Counted from the first letter of the stretch, positions 20,928 to 34,020 are shown. The stretch: 64,000 nucleotides of DNA from Tetragonia tetragonoides (GCA_038025085.1 CM076140.1:870501-934500); one strand, 5' to 3'. Translations and numbers: made by a program. Notes: a model not told the origin generated them from the letters alone.

Positions 20928-23900
20928 TCAAGGCTGTGAAGGGCAAGGGGAAGTTGGAGGCTTGAAATCCGGATACTGCAAACAATGCCAATGGAGAAAA
21001 AGAAATGTTGATCGAAGGTCTTGTTGAAGATGAAACAAAGTTGGGGCGGGGTGGGAAAACCAAAGATAGAGGACTTACTGAGGGGTATGGTGAAAGTGCC
21101 CTTGGATGAGATTCTGCTTTAATTTCTTTCAGAGGTGCCGAGTTGATTTCTGGGGCAGGTTGTGCAGCTGCTTCAGGTTGTGACTGTGGGGCAGCTTCTG
21201 TTTGTGTCTCAGGAGCAGCTTCAGCTTTCAGAACGGAGTTAGCAGTTACAGCAGGCTCAGATGCTGCCTCCGTAGGTGCTGGGAGAGACCGGTTATACAG
21301 AGTAGTAGGTAAAAAGGCGGTTCCTATTTGCTGCATTAAGCACAAAAAATTAAATAGAAGATCATAAACCATGAAGCAACTACCAAGTTAAGCCTATGTG
21401 TGTTGTGAGAACATACATAATGAATGCGTGAGAATCACAAACAGGGAGAGACCATGTTTGCCATGGAAATGATGGAATACTGTACATTCAATAATGTTTC
21501 ACTAACCTTTATGTCCGATACGAGCTCTTTGGGTGCAACCTTTGTGGTCAGAAACTCATCTATTTGTTGCAATGTCTGCTTTCTCTCCTGTGACAATGAA
21601 ACAAAAAAGGGCATGGTAAACTGAATTAAACTTGTAAATTAAACTGTACCAGGTTTACTTGAATGCAGGTTTCAGCTTGTCTAATATAAATAGGCATTAC
21701 TCCTTGACCATCCAACACAAAACACAGAGATACTGAATGTGCTCGCACAAACAGATCACATAACAGAAAGAGATCCAAGAGAAAGCAATGAGGGTAATGG
21801 GTAGCATGTTTGCATGCCATATGTACTCGCTTGTAAGCAATGCAGATAACTTGTCAATACCTAACATTACACTTTCCCATTTTCTGAATCAGTTGTAATT
21901 TTAAACAGAGACCACGTTGGCATTATAATTGTTTTAGAAACAAGCATCAATAATTTGACCTTACAATGTTAAATAGTTGCATAGCCTGCCTTAAAATGTC
22001 TGTTGAAAATCAGGTGACTTACCTCTGCAAATAAAAGCTTCTTGCTGAAGAGTTGGATGAGTGCTGCAGACCCTAATAATTGGAGAACAGTTTCTACCTG
22101 GCAGAAACCAAATAAAACTGAAATTGACAAATTGCTCATGATGAGATTATAAACCAGTAATTATCAAGTAAATGAACAGGCTGAACCTCAGTAAAAGCTA
22201 ATAATCCCAATCCAGCTGCTGCTGCAATCCCTAGTGTCACTGGCAATGCATCAGCACCCCCCTGCATGTTAGAAGCTCTTTGTTATGAAATAATTTATGG
22301 TTAAGATAGAGAACTTTGTTACAGGTGAGTGGTATTTTACACAAATGAAGAGGGACAAACAGAATAACACATAAGTTTAAATTTTAATTCCTCAACTATG
22401 CTAGCCAGTAAACGACAAAATTGATCTTCACTCTAACGTGTATCTGTTCTGAATTTTCATCCATTCACAAGCTGTATGGGTTCTTACTTCCCAGTACAAG
22501 ATATCTCTCTTATAAAGAGTAATTCAAATGACGATGGTTTTACTGAACTTTAATTTCATTCGAGTTTCTGACCAAAAAGGCAGATAAATATCTGAACCCC
22601 TCAACCAAGATGAAGTCAAAGTACATACATCAACTGCACCACCAAATGTTTCTGCCAAGCCACTAAAGTCAAGACTGAATGTTTTCTTTGGTAGAATCCA
22701 GGGCAAACCGCTATTCTGCAACATAACAAGCTTAGCTCAGTGTCTAAATAACAAGTGTGAAGTGTCAGAGTTTGACACTAAAAAAGGAAAGGACACCAAC
22801 TCTAAACAATGAGAGAAGAATAAGCAGTACATACCACCCATCCCCGAGGTCCTTCTGCCCCATCTTTGATAGCATAAGCAAATTTGAATCCGTTTGCAGT
22901 AACCAACTCTGCAACTAGCTCAGAGTTGCCATCGAATCTGACAGTAATCACATAGACAATAGTGAATTGGCAAAATTAGCTTGCACAGAAGTTAAGAGTC
23001 AAGGACTAGGAAAAAGACATCAAATTCTAAAAAGATCACCTTCAAGGTCACTAAGAGATGGACAAGGTAGAAAAGCATTTGGAGTCGAAAATAAATTGCA
23101 ATCAAGATTGGAAATCAACTGAAAACATATAAGATTTCTGAAATATCCCAAGGTAGCACAACAGATTGACAAAAAGGGGTGTACATAAGCAGATAACAAA
23201 GTTCTGAGGTTTACAATGTGAGTTCATTCAAAAGTCAAAAACTCAATCAGGACTTCAAGAAATGACATGATAAAGAAATTTCACAACAGTAAGCTACACA
23301 TGTTCACATTTATACATGAGACGACAAGTGAAAGCTTATTCTACTACTACACAATTTAATCACTGAGACTTTACTGTTTGCTCTCGAACAAGTAATCGTA
23401 AGTGGAAATGCAAGTTCAGATGGTCCACATTACTTAAATTAAGAAGCACCCCCAGACAATGAAGTATGGGATACAATTTTCTTACCTTCACATATCAATG
23501 CCCCACAGAGTACTCAAACAATTTCATCATTTAAAGGATTTTAATGGAAGAACCACGACAATGTATCTATCTATGACAATAAATTGTAGCCAAACTTATA
23601 GACCAATATGAATGATAGCTTGACAGCTTAACTTTACGAACAACCAAGTTTGGCTAATGTGCTAGTTCTGTTATCATCAACCCTAAAGGCCACATAAACA
23701 GGATAGTGTTTAAAAAAACAAAATTCTGACAAAGAAATACAGACTATGAATATTATGCTAAGGTTTTCTTACTTGTCCAAAATATACAAAGTTGTGTTCT
23801 CCGGCTCTTTGAACCTCAAGGACAACTTCTGCAAGAACCCTGGCTTATCTTCACCATTATAAACAACCGAAACGGGTTTCTTCTTCAAACCTCGAACATC

Positions 23901-24407
23901 AGGACCACCAACTTCCCGCAATTCCTTAGAGGATCTAATATCAAGCAGCTGAGCTCCAGGCTCATCAGCCAATTTGGCATATGCACTCTTAGCAGACTCA
24001 ACCCCAAAAGGCTTAGGCTTGCCCCCTAAAACCTGAGATAAGATCAGGGGCACTGCTATAACAGCAACCCCACCAGCTATAACAAGTGGGTTATTGACAA
24101 TTATCTCAACAACACTGGCTGCATCAAAATCAGTAGCAGAATTGGTGCTGGCAGATTGCTCTAGTGCTTCCTCATATGTTAAAGCATTAGCAAAATTAGC
24201 ACTGAAAGCAGAAGCCAAGAGTGCTAAGCTACCATGAAAGTTTCTTGATAAAGTCTCCCTCAAATTTGGTGGGTTGGTGTCAAAAGTCGATGAATTTGAG
24301 AGTTTGGGAGATGAGAAAGTTGGGATTTGGAAAAACTTTCTGGGTTTTGCTCTTTGATCAGGAAGAACACAAATTGGCTTCAATCCTAGTGCATTGAGGG
24401 CCTCCAT
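20928..24407 (-). CDS. TROL: TROL, thylakoid rhodanese-like protein anchoring FNR
   Basis: Eight exons: 23773-24407, 22835-22937, 22629-22715, 22187-22261, 22023-22097, 21507-21587, 21079-21330, 20928-20975, in frame, 451 aa. In order they encode: a chloroplast transit region rich in Ser/Pro (about 1-70); a hydrophobic segment [19 protein letters not shown] (about 112-130); an inactive rhodanese domain (about 143-260) in which the usual catalytic Cys loop reads DKFDGNSE, with Asp as is typical for TROL; a second hydrophobic region [18 protein letters not shown]; a Pro/Ala/Glu-rich linker (exon 7); and the C-terminal membrane-recruitment motif [15 protein letters not shown] that binds ferredoxin-NADP+ reductase. 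The known role is tethering FNR to thylakoids near photosystem I. Also called STR4A (Arabidopsis At4g01050). It appears intact. Confidence 0.96.
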
Positions 24408-24953
24408 AGCATAATTTTAACTATACTTTTTTTTAGGCTCTCAAATTTTTTTAATTTTATTTTTGAAGATAATTCAATTCACCATGAGAGAGACGGAGAG
24501 AGAAAATCAATCAGCTAAACCCCCTTTCTAGCGTTTCTCTGTCTGTCTGGGAAATGCAGATGAAGCCAAGATGATTATTAGCTTCACAGAATGCAGTATT
24601 TTTTTGGCTGAGATGTTGAAGGTGCTGACATGGAAAAGTCAATCATGGGTTTGTCCACCAGATGATCGACACCTGGCATTAAAGATGAGATGTTGCTGAT
24701 TATGCAGCTCATAGCATTTAGATTGTGTGGCTGTCAATTTTGTGGGAAGAAGGTTTTAGAAAATTAGAAGTTCTGAGAAAAACATTGACATTAGAGCAGT
24801 ACAAGTTGCATTGCGAAATGCCTACATTGCCAAGAATAGATGACAGTACAGGTTTTAGAGCCACTGCTTTTGTACTTCACATTTTTGAGTTGGGACCCGC
24901 CACAAATACTCCATTTGATCGTTTCATCAATACTTTCCAAATTGCAACGTAAG

Positions 24954-25003
<50 letters not shown>

Positions 25004-25393
25004 AAACTGCAAGCATCACAATTTACCTTCTAAAGCGATGGTCTTGTTATCTTGTACTCTTACTGCATTTAATATTAAGCATGGCTTAGCTGCTCCTGTG
25101 AGAATTTTGCAATCTTTGCTTACCTTAAGAAAAACAGAAAAAAGGGGTAAGCCTTGGGGCTGGATCACTGCAAGTTTGACACAAGTCTATTGGTCCAGAT
25201 AAAGAATGTGTCGAAAAAAGAGTACGAATTTTAGCACAAATACACAGATAATGCGGGGGAAAAAAGAATACTCACCACAACAGGTGCTGTCCAACAAAAC
25301 TGTTTCATGGCAATAAAGTCCTTGTATAATCAGAGTTTTGTACAATACCCTACAATGACAAATAGAAGTGTGCCTCTGCCTACAGACTACAGT
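24408..25393. other. TROL upstream region and spacer
   Basis: Immediately upstream of TROL (24408-24560) are CT/GA-rich leader-like bases. A poly-A tract of 45 lies at 24956-25000. The rest up to 25393 is spacer and the CHID1-type gene's 3'UTR. No gene supported. Confidence 0.45.
24956..25000. repeat. Poly(A)45 tract
   Basis: Pure run of adenines. The several ORFs reading poly-Lys or poly-Phe across it are artefacts. Confidence 0.95.
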
Positions 25394-28300
25394 TTACAGA
25401 AGATCAAAGAAGTAGTCCAGTCCTTGGCCTATTTCCCAAATCGAGATGCCTGCACCCCATGTAAGAGCTTCCTCCAGTCGCTGTGATATTGACATCAGAG
25501 AAGGGTAGAAGACTGCATGTTGGAGTTGTTCATCATCAGTGTAAAAGAAGAAATGCTCGGCGAAGTTCTGCTGCCACGATATCTTTGGTTTGTATTGATC
25601 CAACAGTGACAGATAATCCCTGCCAGTAATTGCTCGAGCGCCACCACCTACAATGAGCAAGATGAGTCAAGAGTTCAACAACCCACAAGAAACCAATACA
25701 ACTCAAATCACTACTGAGAGGAAGCTTAGTTGGACAACAGTAGAACTACTGTTTCTCATGAACATTCCAACTGGTCCATGTTTCTCATGAGCATGACAGA
25801 GATACATGCCAATAATCACTGACAAATAAGAGAAAGTGAAGGGACAAGTTGCTTTCACTACTCATATAAGTGTATTTAAAAACACATAGCGTCTTCCTAA
25901 AGTCCTCTATTCAGGCCCATGTTGAACATTGCTATGGAAATTCCTATCCTGTTGCAATTTTTGAGTGTCTAGTTAATATCAAACATCAATTTCGCCAATC
26001 AGAAGTCATACGTACGAGAAAACAGATAATGGAATACCTTCTCTCATTGTGAAGTCATTCCCATAAAAATTGATACCGACAAAAATCTTCTTGGCAAGGC
26101 TCTTACTACCTCCACCAAGAAAAAGCTCCAAAATGGAGTGCACCCACTTTAGAGGTGCATTAGGACCTGGGTTATGCGGACTCGAGTAGTCATAGGTCAT
26201 AAGTGAGAAACCATCTACATATTCACTGAGGGCCAAAAGATCTTGTGGTCCAAAGTCGTAAGCTTGAAGCTTCTCCGAATGCGGAGGACCTATGACAAAT
26301 ACCAGCTGCAGATGCTTACTCCTATGCGAGTTCACATTGTGAAGTGCATCTCCAAGTTGCTTTATAAATTGTAGTGCCTGCAAGTGCACAAGAAAAACCA
26401 GGAAAAGCATCAGAACAGCAATAAAAATAACTTGATTTGGTCATGCACTGCAAATTCACAACATTTTTGTAGAATCTTCTATAAAGCAGATGGATGGAAT
26501 CAATCTAGTGATAGAAATCAACAAGGAATAAGAAGACAAAAGGCAGTTATCATTTGCCGGATGATAATTAAGAATTCTAATGTGAGGAAGCATTGGCATA
26601 CTTAAAATACGAAATGAGAAAAGCTTGTCTTACGTGTCATTTCATATTTATCATTTGCATGATCAACTGTACTTAGAAAAGAAACAAAAAAAATTCACAT
26701 ATTTTCGCATACATGGCTTGTAGAAAACCACACTCAAAGCACTAGGTCAACAAGACTCTAGAATCTAGATCCCCAATTATCTACAATAATACTCCATAAT
26801 TATAATAAAAAGGTAATCTTTAGTAAAAAGCACACGTAGAGCTCAAGTGTCCAGAAAACAATGCGCATCAGTGGGGAAAAGGTGAATTGAGAAAGAAATA
26901 CTTCATCTGATAAGTAAGCTTGCTTTTTATTGTGGAAACACAACTAATCACCCCAGCACTCTGGAGGGAGATCAGAACAAACTCACCCGCGTTATGACTG
27001 GATAATCAATGAGCAAATGCCCACTTAGACAGTAATATGAATGAAACACCTAGAACATTCAATAAGTTCCTCATTACCATTTTCCGCATGGGAACATCAT
27101 TAAGGACACCATAAGCAGCCCACCTTGACCAAGATTCCAGAACAATACCATCATAATCCATATCCCTGTACAATAAGAAACATTGATAACTCTAAATCAG
27201 GATTCCCACAATTGGCAGACAAGTAAGTTAGTCAGTAACTCAACAGAGAACATTGTAGACCATCCCATGAAAGGTGTAGGCAACAGTAGGGGGAAAGAGG
27301 AAAGAAACCTCTCTCAACAGAATGCTATATGGAAGACGTCACATACAGAAAACATAGCAGTTGGAGGGGAAAGAATATTTTTGAATGGTAATATGCCGCA
27401 AATGCAATATATTATCCTCAACACTTGAACTCAAATTTGCAAAGTGAATAGCTAGAACTATCCCTTCTTAAAGAAATTCTTCATTTTTTATATAGATCTT
27501 GTTTCTTTTCAGCACTAATTGTTATTACTAAGAGAGCTGTCTGCATATAGTTTCCCATCTTTTTACCCCTCTTCCTTCTTGACCTAATAACTTATAAGAA
27601 TAATATTTCAAAAGTAGCTTCTTTTTTCAAATAATCACAGGCTTACTTGCACTCTGTTATAATCAGGTCAATAGCTTTCTCTCTCTGTTTCTTCGTTCTG
27701 AACAGGTCATTTGGTAGTGCTTCGAGGACAACTCTAGGTAAAACCTACACACCAAAACAAAACATTTACTCATCGAAACCAGATAAGCCCTGACACTCCA
27801 CACTCACTAGAAAATGCTACATGAACACAAAATAATTTGAAGCAAAAACACTTATGCCTTCATTACATGCTATGTGAAGGAGTACTTCATCGTGAACTCT
27901 GATATTGGTCATACTTATTGCAAAGGATAAGTGAAGAAAATACTATACAAAGATGTATAGACATTATTTCATCTCTAAAATTCCTCTTCCAACGCTCAAA
28001 ATGTTATCCATGTGTCTTCCTTTACCTGAGCACTTCCTCTCAGTCTCAACTCAGAGAGCCATCCAGTATCAGCATCATGTCTTCCCTCCAAAACTAATTT
28101 TGGCCCCTGACTGCCAAACACATATGAGAATATTCAGAAAAAACAACATGCAAAGAGTGACTAAAAGAGAAGTGCTCCCTCTATCCCTCTCTCACATACA
28201 TGGAACAACACACAAGCACCACAGATGAAAACAAGAAACACACGATAATAAGTATTCCTCTTCCTTCCCGAGGTTGCACACAAATATAGGCATGGGGGTG

Positions 28301-29337
28301 CACTATTTAAGAAGGATAAACATTCTTAATATGTCGTGTCCACATGACACAACACCCAACCGAGGTGTTTATGAGTTCATTATGTTCATCATTCCTCCCC
28401 AAGATCCCCTCACCCCACCAGCCGCCACAACCACAGGGGGGAAAAACACAAAGATATGACAGACATAGTTATCAACTATCAGAAATGGAAACAGAAAACA
28501 TTTGCATTACCAATGGTAGCTCCATACTACTTTGCCTCAGACAACATAAGGTCCTCCTTTAAACAGGATGGTAGTTAAATAATGTATGTGATTTGCAATA
28601 GTATTTCCGAGAGAACAGAGACGAATTAGAAACCATGTCATTGTCCAGTCAATAGGCATACGCATACCTCTTGAGATTGTACCAAACAGGTGATAAATGT
28701 GTGAACTTGGAGTTGAACCTTTTTGCCAAATCATATCCAGCTGAATTCCTACATTAAGAGTCCATCATCAAATCAGAAACTATACTATAGGTATAAGCAG
28801 CCCTTGTTTAATTTCTATAAGCAGCAAAAGTGAAGGCAAACCCAATGAAAACCTAATCATACTGTAACTAGAAGTGATCCTCTGTGGCCCTATCTATCAT
28901 AATGAACGGAACAATATTCAAATTCTTACAGCATAAAGAAGTAATACCACAGAGTGTAAGCATTATAATTATATACATAGAGAAGAACGAACAATTCAAT
29001 TAAGGTAAGAAACTTTTTCTGATAGTAAAGTAAGCTAAATTAAAACACTCTAAAATTAAAAACAATAAATAAATTATTAAATAAATACAAGGATCGTAAT
29101 CGTAGGTATTAAAGATTCAGAAATTAAAGAGGCAGAAAAATGAGGTACAGTACGTACCAAGGGGTGATGTAAGCCAATACGGGATTGGAAAAATGGCGCT
29201 GAGTAGTCGCATTCTCCGAAACCCTAGAATTCTCCTACATTGCTCGAAAATCTTAACGAAATTTTCATTTCAACCAATATTTGCGAAAAAGATTAACCGA
29301 ATATGAGAATGAAATTCCGAAACAGGAACATTAGAGC

Positions 29338-29371
<34 letters not shown>

Positions 29372-29643
29372 ACAAGAAGAATGTCCTGGTAATTGACATC
29401 GGTATTGACGAGACCTCGATAGTGCACGTATGGAGTAGTAGAAGATGACAAAGAGGGTTTTGTATTGGTATGGCGGAATATGAGAGCTGATATGGCGGCT
29501 AAAACGACGGAGATTACGGCGAATATCACGATCCAACGGCAGTCGTTGCGGTGGCCGGAGACCGAGTTGTTTGGTTTAACTCGCTCAGTTGATGGTCCCA
29601 CTCGGTTCCGAGTTGACTCGGGTTTCACTCGCTTTTTCGCCAT
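25394..29643 (-). CDS. CHID1-like glycoside hydrolase 18 family protein
   Basis: Eight exons: 29374-29643, 29158-29234, 28668-28748, 28026-28110, 27647-27744, 27078-27165, 26038-26377, 25394-25647, in frame, 430 aa. The N-terminus has a basic cytosolic stretch, then one hydrophobic signal-anchor [20 protein letters not shown] (36-55). The GH18 barrel follows, with family segments [33 protein letters not shown] and [11 protein letters not shown]. The strand carrying the GH18 acid reads [10 protein letters not shown] (Glu about 214), so the acidic cluster is at least partly present. It matches chitinase domain-containing protein 1 (syntenic Arabidopsis gene At4g01040). The substrate is unknown. 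The predicted topology is type II membrane or secretory pathway. The start is the first ATG, with no alternative upstream. Appears intact. Confidence 0.93.
29341..29370. repeat. (GA)n microsatellite at the first CHID1-type intron donor
   Basis: About 15 GA units abutting the donor of coding exon 1; on the transcript this is a (CU)n tract right after gtaa. Confidence 0.9.
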
Positions 29644-30072
29644 CTCATTTCAACGAAAAATTTAGGCCCAGGTACCTCTTGAGAAAATTGGGAAAAAAAA
29701 GCTTTAGCGAAAACCGCCTAAACGACACCGTGTAACCGCCAATATATGATTTTCGAAAAGTTCACTTCATGGCGGTCTAACTTTGTTACTTTTGTATTTT
29801 TTGGGGGTGCTAAAGAAGGACTACTATAGTTGATTATGGACGAGTCAGCCCGTGGCGTCCACTCATCTGATTCAGAAAATGAGCCGGTATAGACAACTTG
29901 TGTGTAAATTTATAAGGACCGACCCGCGAGCCGGCCCATGCCCACTTTAGGCTCGGCCGGCGTCCGGCTCAAGCGCATTTGTGATGAGAAAAACAAACTA
30001 TTGTAAAAGTATAACAACAATATAATCGTAATTGGCATTTCGATTTTTTCCAAGATATCCTTCATAGTCTAT
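29644..30072. other. CHID1 upstream region
   Basis: Likely 5'UTR and promoter of the GH18 gene. The GC-rich stretch at 29840-29985 stands out from its surroundings but I see no defined element. No gene. Confidence 0.4.
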
Positions 30073-31427
30073 TTCTCCCTCGCCAATGTCAAAATCTGTC
30101 ACCTACAAACACAGGAAGAGAAGGGGTCAATAAAGTCTGGACCAGATGCGCAAGGCAGCGCAGCTGAGCAACCACTTTCTATGGACAAAGAAAAATAAGG
30201 CAAATTACCATCTACTCCATCTTTGATGTGAACTGTCTACCATACTGCTGCTTCAATTTTGTTAAGATGAATCTCTCATGGTCATCATCAAAACTCTTGT
30301 CGAAAAGTAGACAGCAGCGAGATAGTTACTTCCTGAAGCAAATACAGAAGAACAAAAATATTACACTCAAGATGAAGGATGAATACAGAAGAACAAAAGC
30401 ATACCTGTAAAATTCAACAAACAGGTCTTTATCACTTACATATGCCAGAAGCTTAACAACCTGCATAAATTATACTCGTAATAGAAATTTAGTAATGGCA
30501 AACTTCAGCAGAACTAAATCCCAAAATTGACAGCACGCTACGTTCTCAAGTGAATCTTCAATGGCTTCATCGCTTCGTTTTTCACTACCACCTATCTTGA
30601 GAATATTATCGCAAAATGTAGCCAACAGTTCAGCACTTGAACTACCAGCAACACCCTTGGTCAAAAACACCTCAAAAGCTCCGTTCAGAGCCTATAACAG
30701 AGAGAAAAGTCAGCTCCAAACAAAAGCACAAGAAAGCAGTAGCACAGCCAACAAATTATTATGACGAAATAAACCTTGTGGAAGATGGTATGGCCGTTAA
30801 AACAATCAGTCACATAGGCCATGAACTTGTCGTGTAGCTCGAATACTTTCCTAACATAAACCTGAAGAAAAAACAAACAAGTCAAGCCAAATAAACCTTT
30901 GCAAATCAGATAAGGAGCTGCAGTTTAGGGACCTGCCTGCTCATGTGAACCACCAGCAGCATTTTCCGCCTGTGAAGAGGAACAATTTTAGCAATGGAAT
31001 TAACAAAGAAAAACAATCAAACAGTGCATCTAGGCATTGCAATAAAAATTCAAAAAAGTGTTCCAGAAGGGTATACCTAAAGAATAGCCCATTACTACAA
31101 ACCGCCTCTCCTAGCTAAAGTCAATAGCTGAGAATAACATAGTCTGAATCATATTCTAGACTTTCTTGGTTTCTTTTATCAATTTTTAAGAAACACTAAC
31201 AATCTTTAAGCTTCATCCTCTAAAGAACACACAACAAAAAACAGAGAAACAGAGTAGTATTCTTCAAAATTTCATAAAAATCTGATATCCCACAGGCAAC
31301 AATGGCTAATTTGCACACTTGCAAAGGCAAAAGTTAGGCATCATAATAACTTCATGAGTCCCCTGCAGGGTGCAGTAAGATTTACGCAACATGAGTAATA
31401 TCAGCTTAACAGTTCCCACTATTTATA
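30073..31427 (-). pseudogene. Truncated CUL1 pseudogene (copy of 14083-15440)
   Basis: This block copies CUL1 from the start of exon 15 through exons 14, 13, 12, 11 and 10 into intron 9, introns included, so it arose by DNA duplication and not retrocopying. Recognisable exons are about 30073-30100, 30209-30330, 30404-30461, 30541-30690, 30775-30865 and 30938-30970. It is broken: an extra base shifts the exon-15 part; exon 14 carries an in-frame TAA just after its start and a TAG in its last residues (GGA of MEGM became TAG); the 5' and 3' thirds of the gene are absent. Exon 12 is still open and nearly identical to CUL1. The GC donor after exon 10 is shared with the parent. Not expected to make a functional cullin. 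Confidence 0.93.
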
Positions 31428-31890
31428 GATTGTGGTGGAGCGGTTAATAGAAGTCTTAGTCGTCACTCTTTTGCTGACTTTGCTACAGCAATTCAACTTC
31501 TAGATGCTCTAAGATATCAACAATTACTAGGCTATTCAGTATCTTCTACATTTTTCTAACTCATCTAAACATTATTAAACTTTTTTTAAACAGAAACATT
31601 AGTAGATATTCTAGATGACATAAACAGTATTATTTGATTTATTCCAACAATTAAGATCGTTTTCATTTGGAACTTCAGTGTATGAAATCAATGCCAAAGC
31701 ATCAACCAAGCAATTTCAAAAGGAGTATTAGAGAACATGTACTACGTTCAACGTGGATTTTACTTACTATAGTAACCTTAAACCATCACGAAATCGTGCA
31801 AATTCTTCATGACCAGCTGTATTCCAACAGTTAAATCAAATTAGGTTTGGATCTCTGATAAGTCTCTGATATATTTACGTACTCTTCTTG
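31428..31890. repeat. Segmental duplicate of 39695-40140
   Basis: About 450 bp, starting ttcccactat and running to ggtttggatctctgat, is alignable by eye with 39695-40140 (shared aacattagtagatatt, ttctacatttttctaactca). It begins exactly where homology of the cullin fragment ends, marking a duplication junction. No coding potential recognised. Confidence 0.7.
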
Positions 31891-31939
31891 TTCAGCTAAG
31901 TCAATCAGAGCTTCTGAAGCAAAAGAGCAACCCCCCGCC

Positions 31940-32270
31940 CCCTTCCCCAGCCATACATGTAAGGTTTGGATGCCTGCAAAGAGTAAACAAGGTGATTAGG
32001 CACTAAGCAGTTGAGAGACATGACAAGGAACAACAAAGTAAGCGAAATAGAGAATGCTCCGGGAATGTTACCGAACGAATGTTCTTGCAAGGGACAAAAA
32101 AGGCTTCTCAAAGTTATAGGTGTTCTTGGCACTTTGGCAGAGAACTCATGGAGCTGAAAGCTCTTCTTCCTGTGAAATGTCATCTGTTTCGCTTTCCCCT
32201 GCCTGTTTGACATCGACATGACCCTTTAATCTCATACACCCTAAGAATTAATCAGATCATATAATGAGCT
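31940..32270 (-). repeat. Duplicated module A (related to 33800-34020 and 40130-40260)
   Basis: Shares with 33800-34020 stretches such as ggtaattaggcatt/ggtgattaggcact, catgacaaggaac and gtacaaaaaaggcttct. A shorter version sits at 40150-40260. In the copy near 33900 the minus strand has an open frame (GRRYFRCYEISAKSKYFKKP) that is broken here. It could be an old exon plus flanking intron of an unidentified gene. Confidence 0.5.
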
Positions 32271-32654
32271 ACATATAGCCAAAGAAAAATAAATAAAAAG
32301 AAAAAGAAAGGTTCACAACAATATACCCTAGAAAATGACCAATCTCCTATGATCATAACCTGTAGATGTCTCAGTGCCATGCGTACACGTTCTATTATGT
32401 CTTCCAGGAAGTGACATCAAAAGTCAGTGTGCAAACTGCCCATTAACACTGCAAAGGAAACAGATACTATCAATTTTTATGTCGCCTTTTCTCTTTCACA
32501 AAGAAACCTGTTGGCTCTAGATGGAGTTCTCATTGGTAACCGTCCAAAAATGGCAAATGCTAGACTAGACAACAAACAATTATTACCATTGTTTCCTTTG
32601 GGAAAATTGGTGAATGAATGAAATCAATAGCAGCTCATTGGGAAAATCATAAAG

Positions 32655-33671
32655 TAAGTAAATCAATGGCAAAGGCAGCCGTGGCACTTGATACCTAAAA
32701 AAGATTATCACCGCATTTAGTCTCGCTTAGAGTCCAAGTTTCCAAATTCACAAGCACTAATATTTGGTTGCAAACGAAGCACAATCAAGGGTGAAACCAG
32801 AGGCAACTTAATAATTAATTAAGCAAACTACATCAAAATTGAAGGTATTATGACCTGAAGGGGGATGCTTATCTCCAGAAACAGAGGGCCCAATATAAAT
32901 CCTCCACCAAGACCAAGCAAACCACCAACCATTCCAGCACACATGCAAGTAAAACAGCAGAGAATCGGGCTGGTGCACTTTCCAGGGAGCTCCTCCATCC
33001 CCTCTAGATTTGAGCACTCTTCCCCTTAAACAGCACCATTGCCTCATTTCCAGATGCAGCAAGCGCCACAGGGATCTTAACAAAGGAGAAAAGGAGAGGA
33101 AACAAATGAGTTAAATCAATCTTTGGAGAAAAGTATCACTAGAACGTCACACTTAATGACATGGAGACTAAGGTTCAATACCCAACAGGCCAACACGCAA
33201 CAGAACAAGTTGCTGTCTGCTTCTGCAATCAAAAAGTGATAATGCCAAAATATTTCAGTACACAAAGTAAGAGGACTTGCAGGAACTGCACTACACAAAG
33301 AGAAATAAAGTTAGAAATAAACCTTCTCGGTGCCGAGTCCTAGAATTGCAAGCCAAACAGAAAGAAGAACTGCGACTAGCCTCCACTGTTCATTGTCAAT
33401 AATAGACACCTGATTGCAAAATATCAAACATCGTATCCAAACAACTCATCAGTGGCATATGTGGATCATTGAAGTATTATGGTCACCTCTTCTCACATTT
33501 CAGGACCAGCAGGCAGAGCTTTGTAGTCTCCACCTTCAGCAACTTATCTGATCACAATGGAAAAATATTAGCCAAATCCTGCTAAAAAATATTACAAGTA
33601 ATTCAACAATTAACACGGTGTAAGACCCTGTTACACTACCATTTGATGCCGACCATTGAGCAGCCTCCTGA
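32655..33671 (-). pseudogene. Sulfite exporter TauE/SafE-family pseudogene fragment
   Basis: Minus-strand exon remnants in family order: about 33637-33671 (EAAQWSASNGS), about 33488-33544 (AEGGDYKALPAGP followed by TGA), 33323-33409 (open; SIIDNEQWRLVAVLLSVW), 32855-33075, and 32655-32694 (VSSATAAFAI). The fourth exon holds the diagnostic block IPVALAASGNEAM, KSRGDGGAPWKVHQ and CAGMVGGLLGLGGGFILGPL, but the three pieces lie in different frames, so at least two frameshifts separate them. The family are multi-pass membrane proteins; here the N-terminal half and the C-terminal helices are missing. I read this as a decayed copy. An assembly-error origin of the frameshifts is possible but would not restore the missing ends. 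Confidence 0.85.
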
Positions 33672-33799
33672 AAAACAATTAAGAACATGTCAGAACCAAT
33701 TCGACTTAGAACAAAAGTGAGCATTGCAATATCAACAATATGAATTTTAGAAGATCAGGGGGACCTGTTTCAGTATAGTTTCTTTCTTTCATGTCTCAA

Positions 33800-34020
33800 C
33801 TCCCTTGAGAAAACAAGGTAATTAGGCATTAGGCAGCTGAGAACCATGACAAGGAACAAATAAGTAAGAAAAATAGACAAAACTCCAGGATTTCTTACCC
33901 AACAAGCTTTCTGGCAAAGTACAAAAAAGGCTTCTTAAAGTATTTGCTCTTGGCAGATATCTCGTAGCACCGAAAATACCTTCTTCCTCGAAACCATATT
34001 CTCAAACACCCTAAGAATTC
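33800..34020 (-). repeat. Duplicated module B
   Basis: Second copy of the module at 31940-32270. The best-preserved open frame on the minus strand covers about 33897-34010 and ends at a possible donor (ttgg/gtaag). No family recognised. Confidence 0.45.

Noticed and set aside
24791..25202. ORFs reading through the poly-A tract on both strands
   Set aside because: Their content is poly-Lys or poly-Phe from the A45 homopolymer; there is no start context or family resemblance.
26006..26410. A separate chitinase-like ORF
   Set aside because: It is exon 7 of the CHID1-type gene plus intron bases, not an independent gene.
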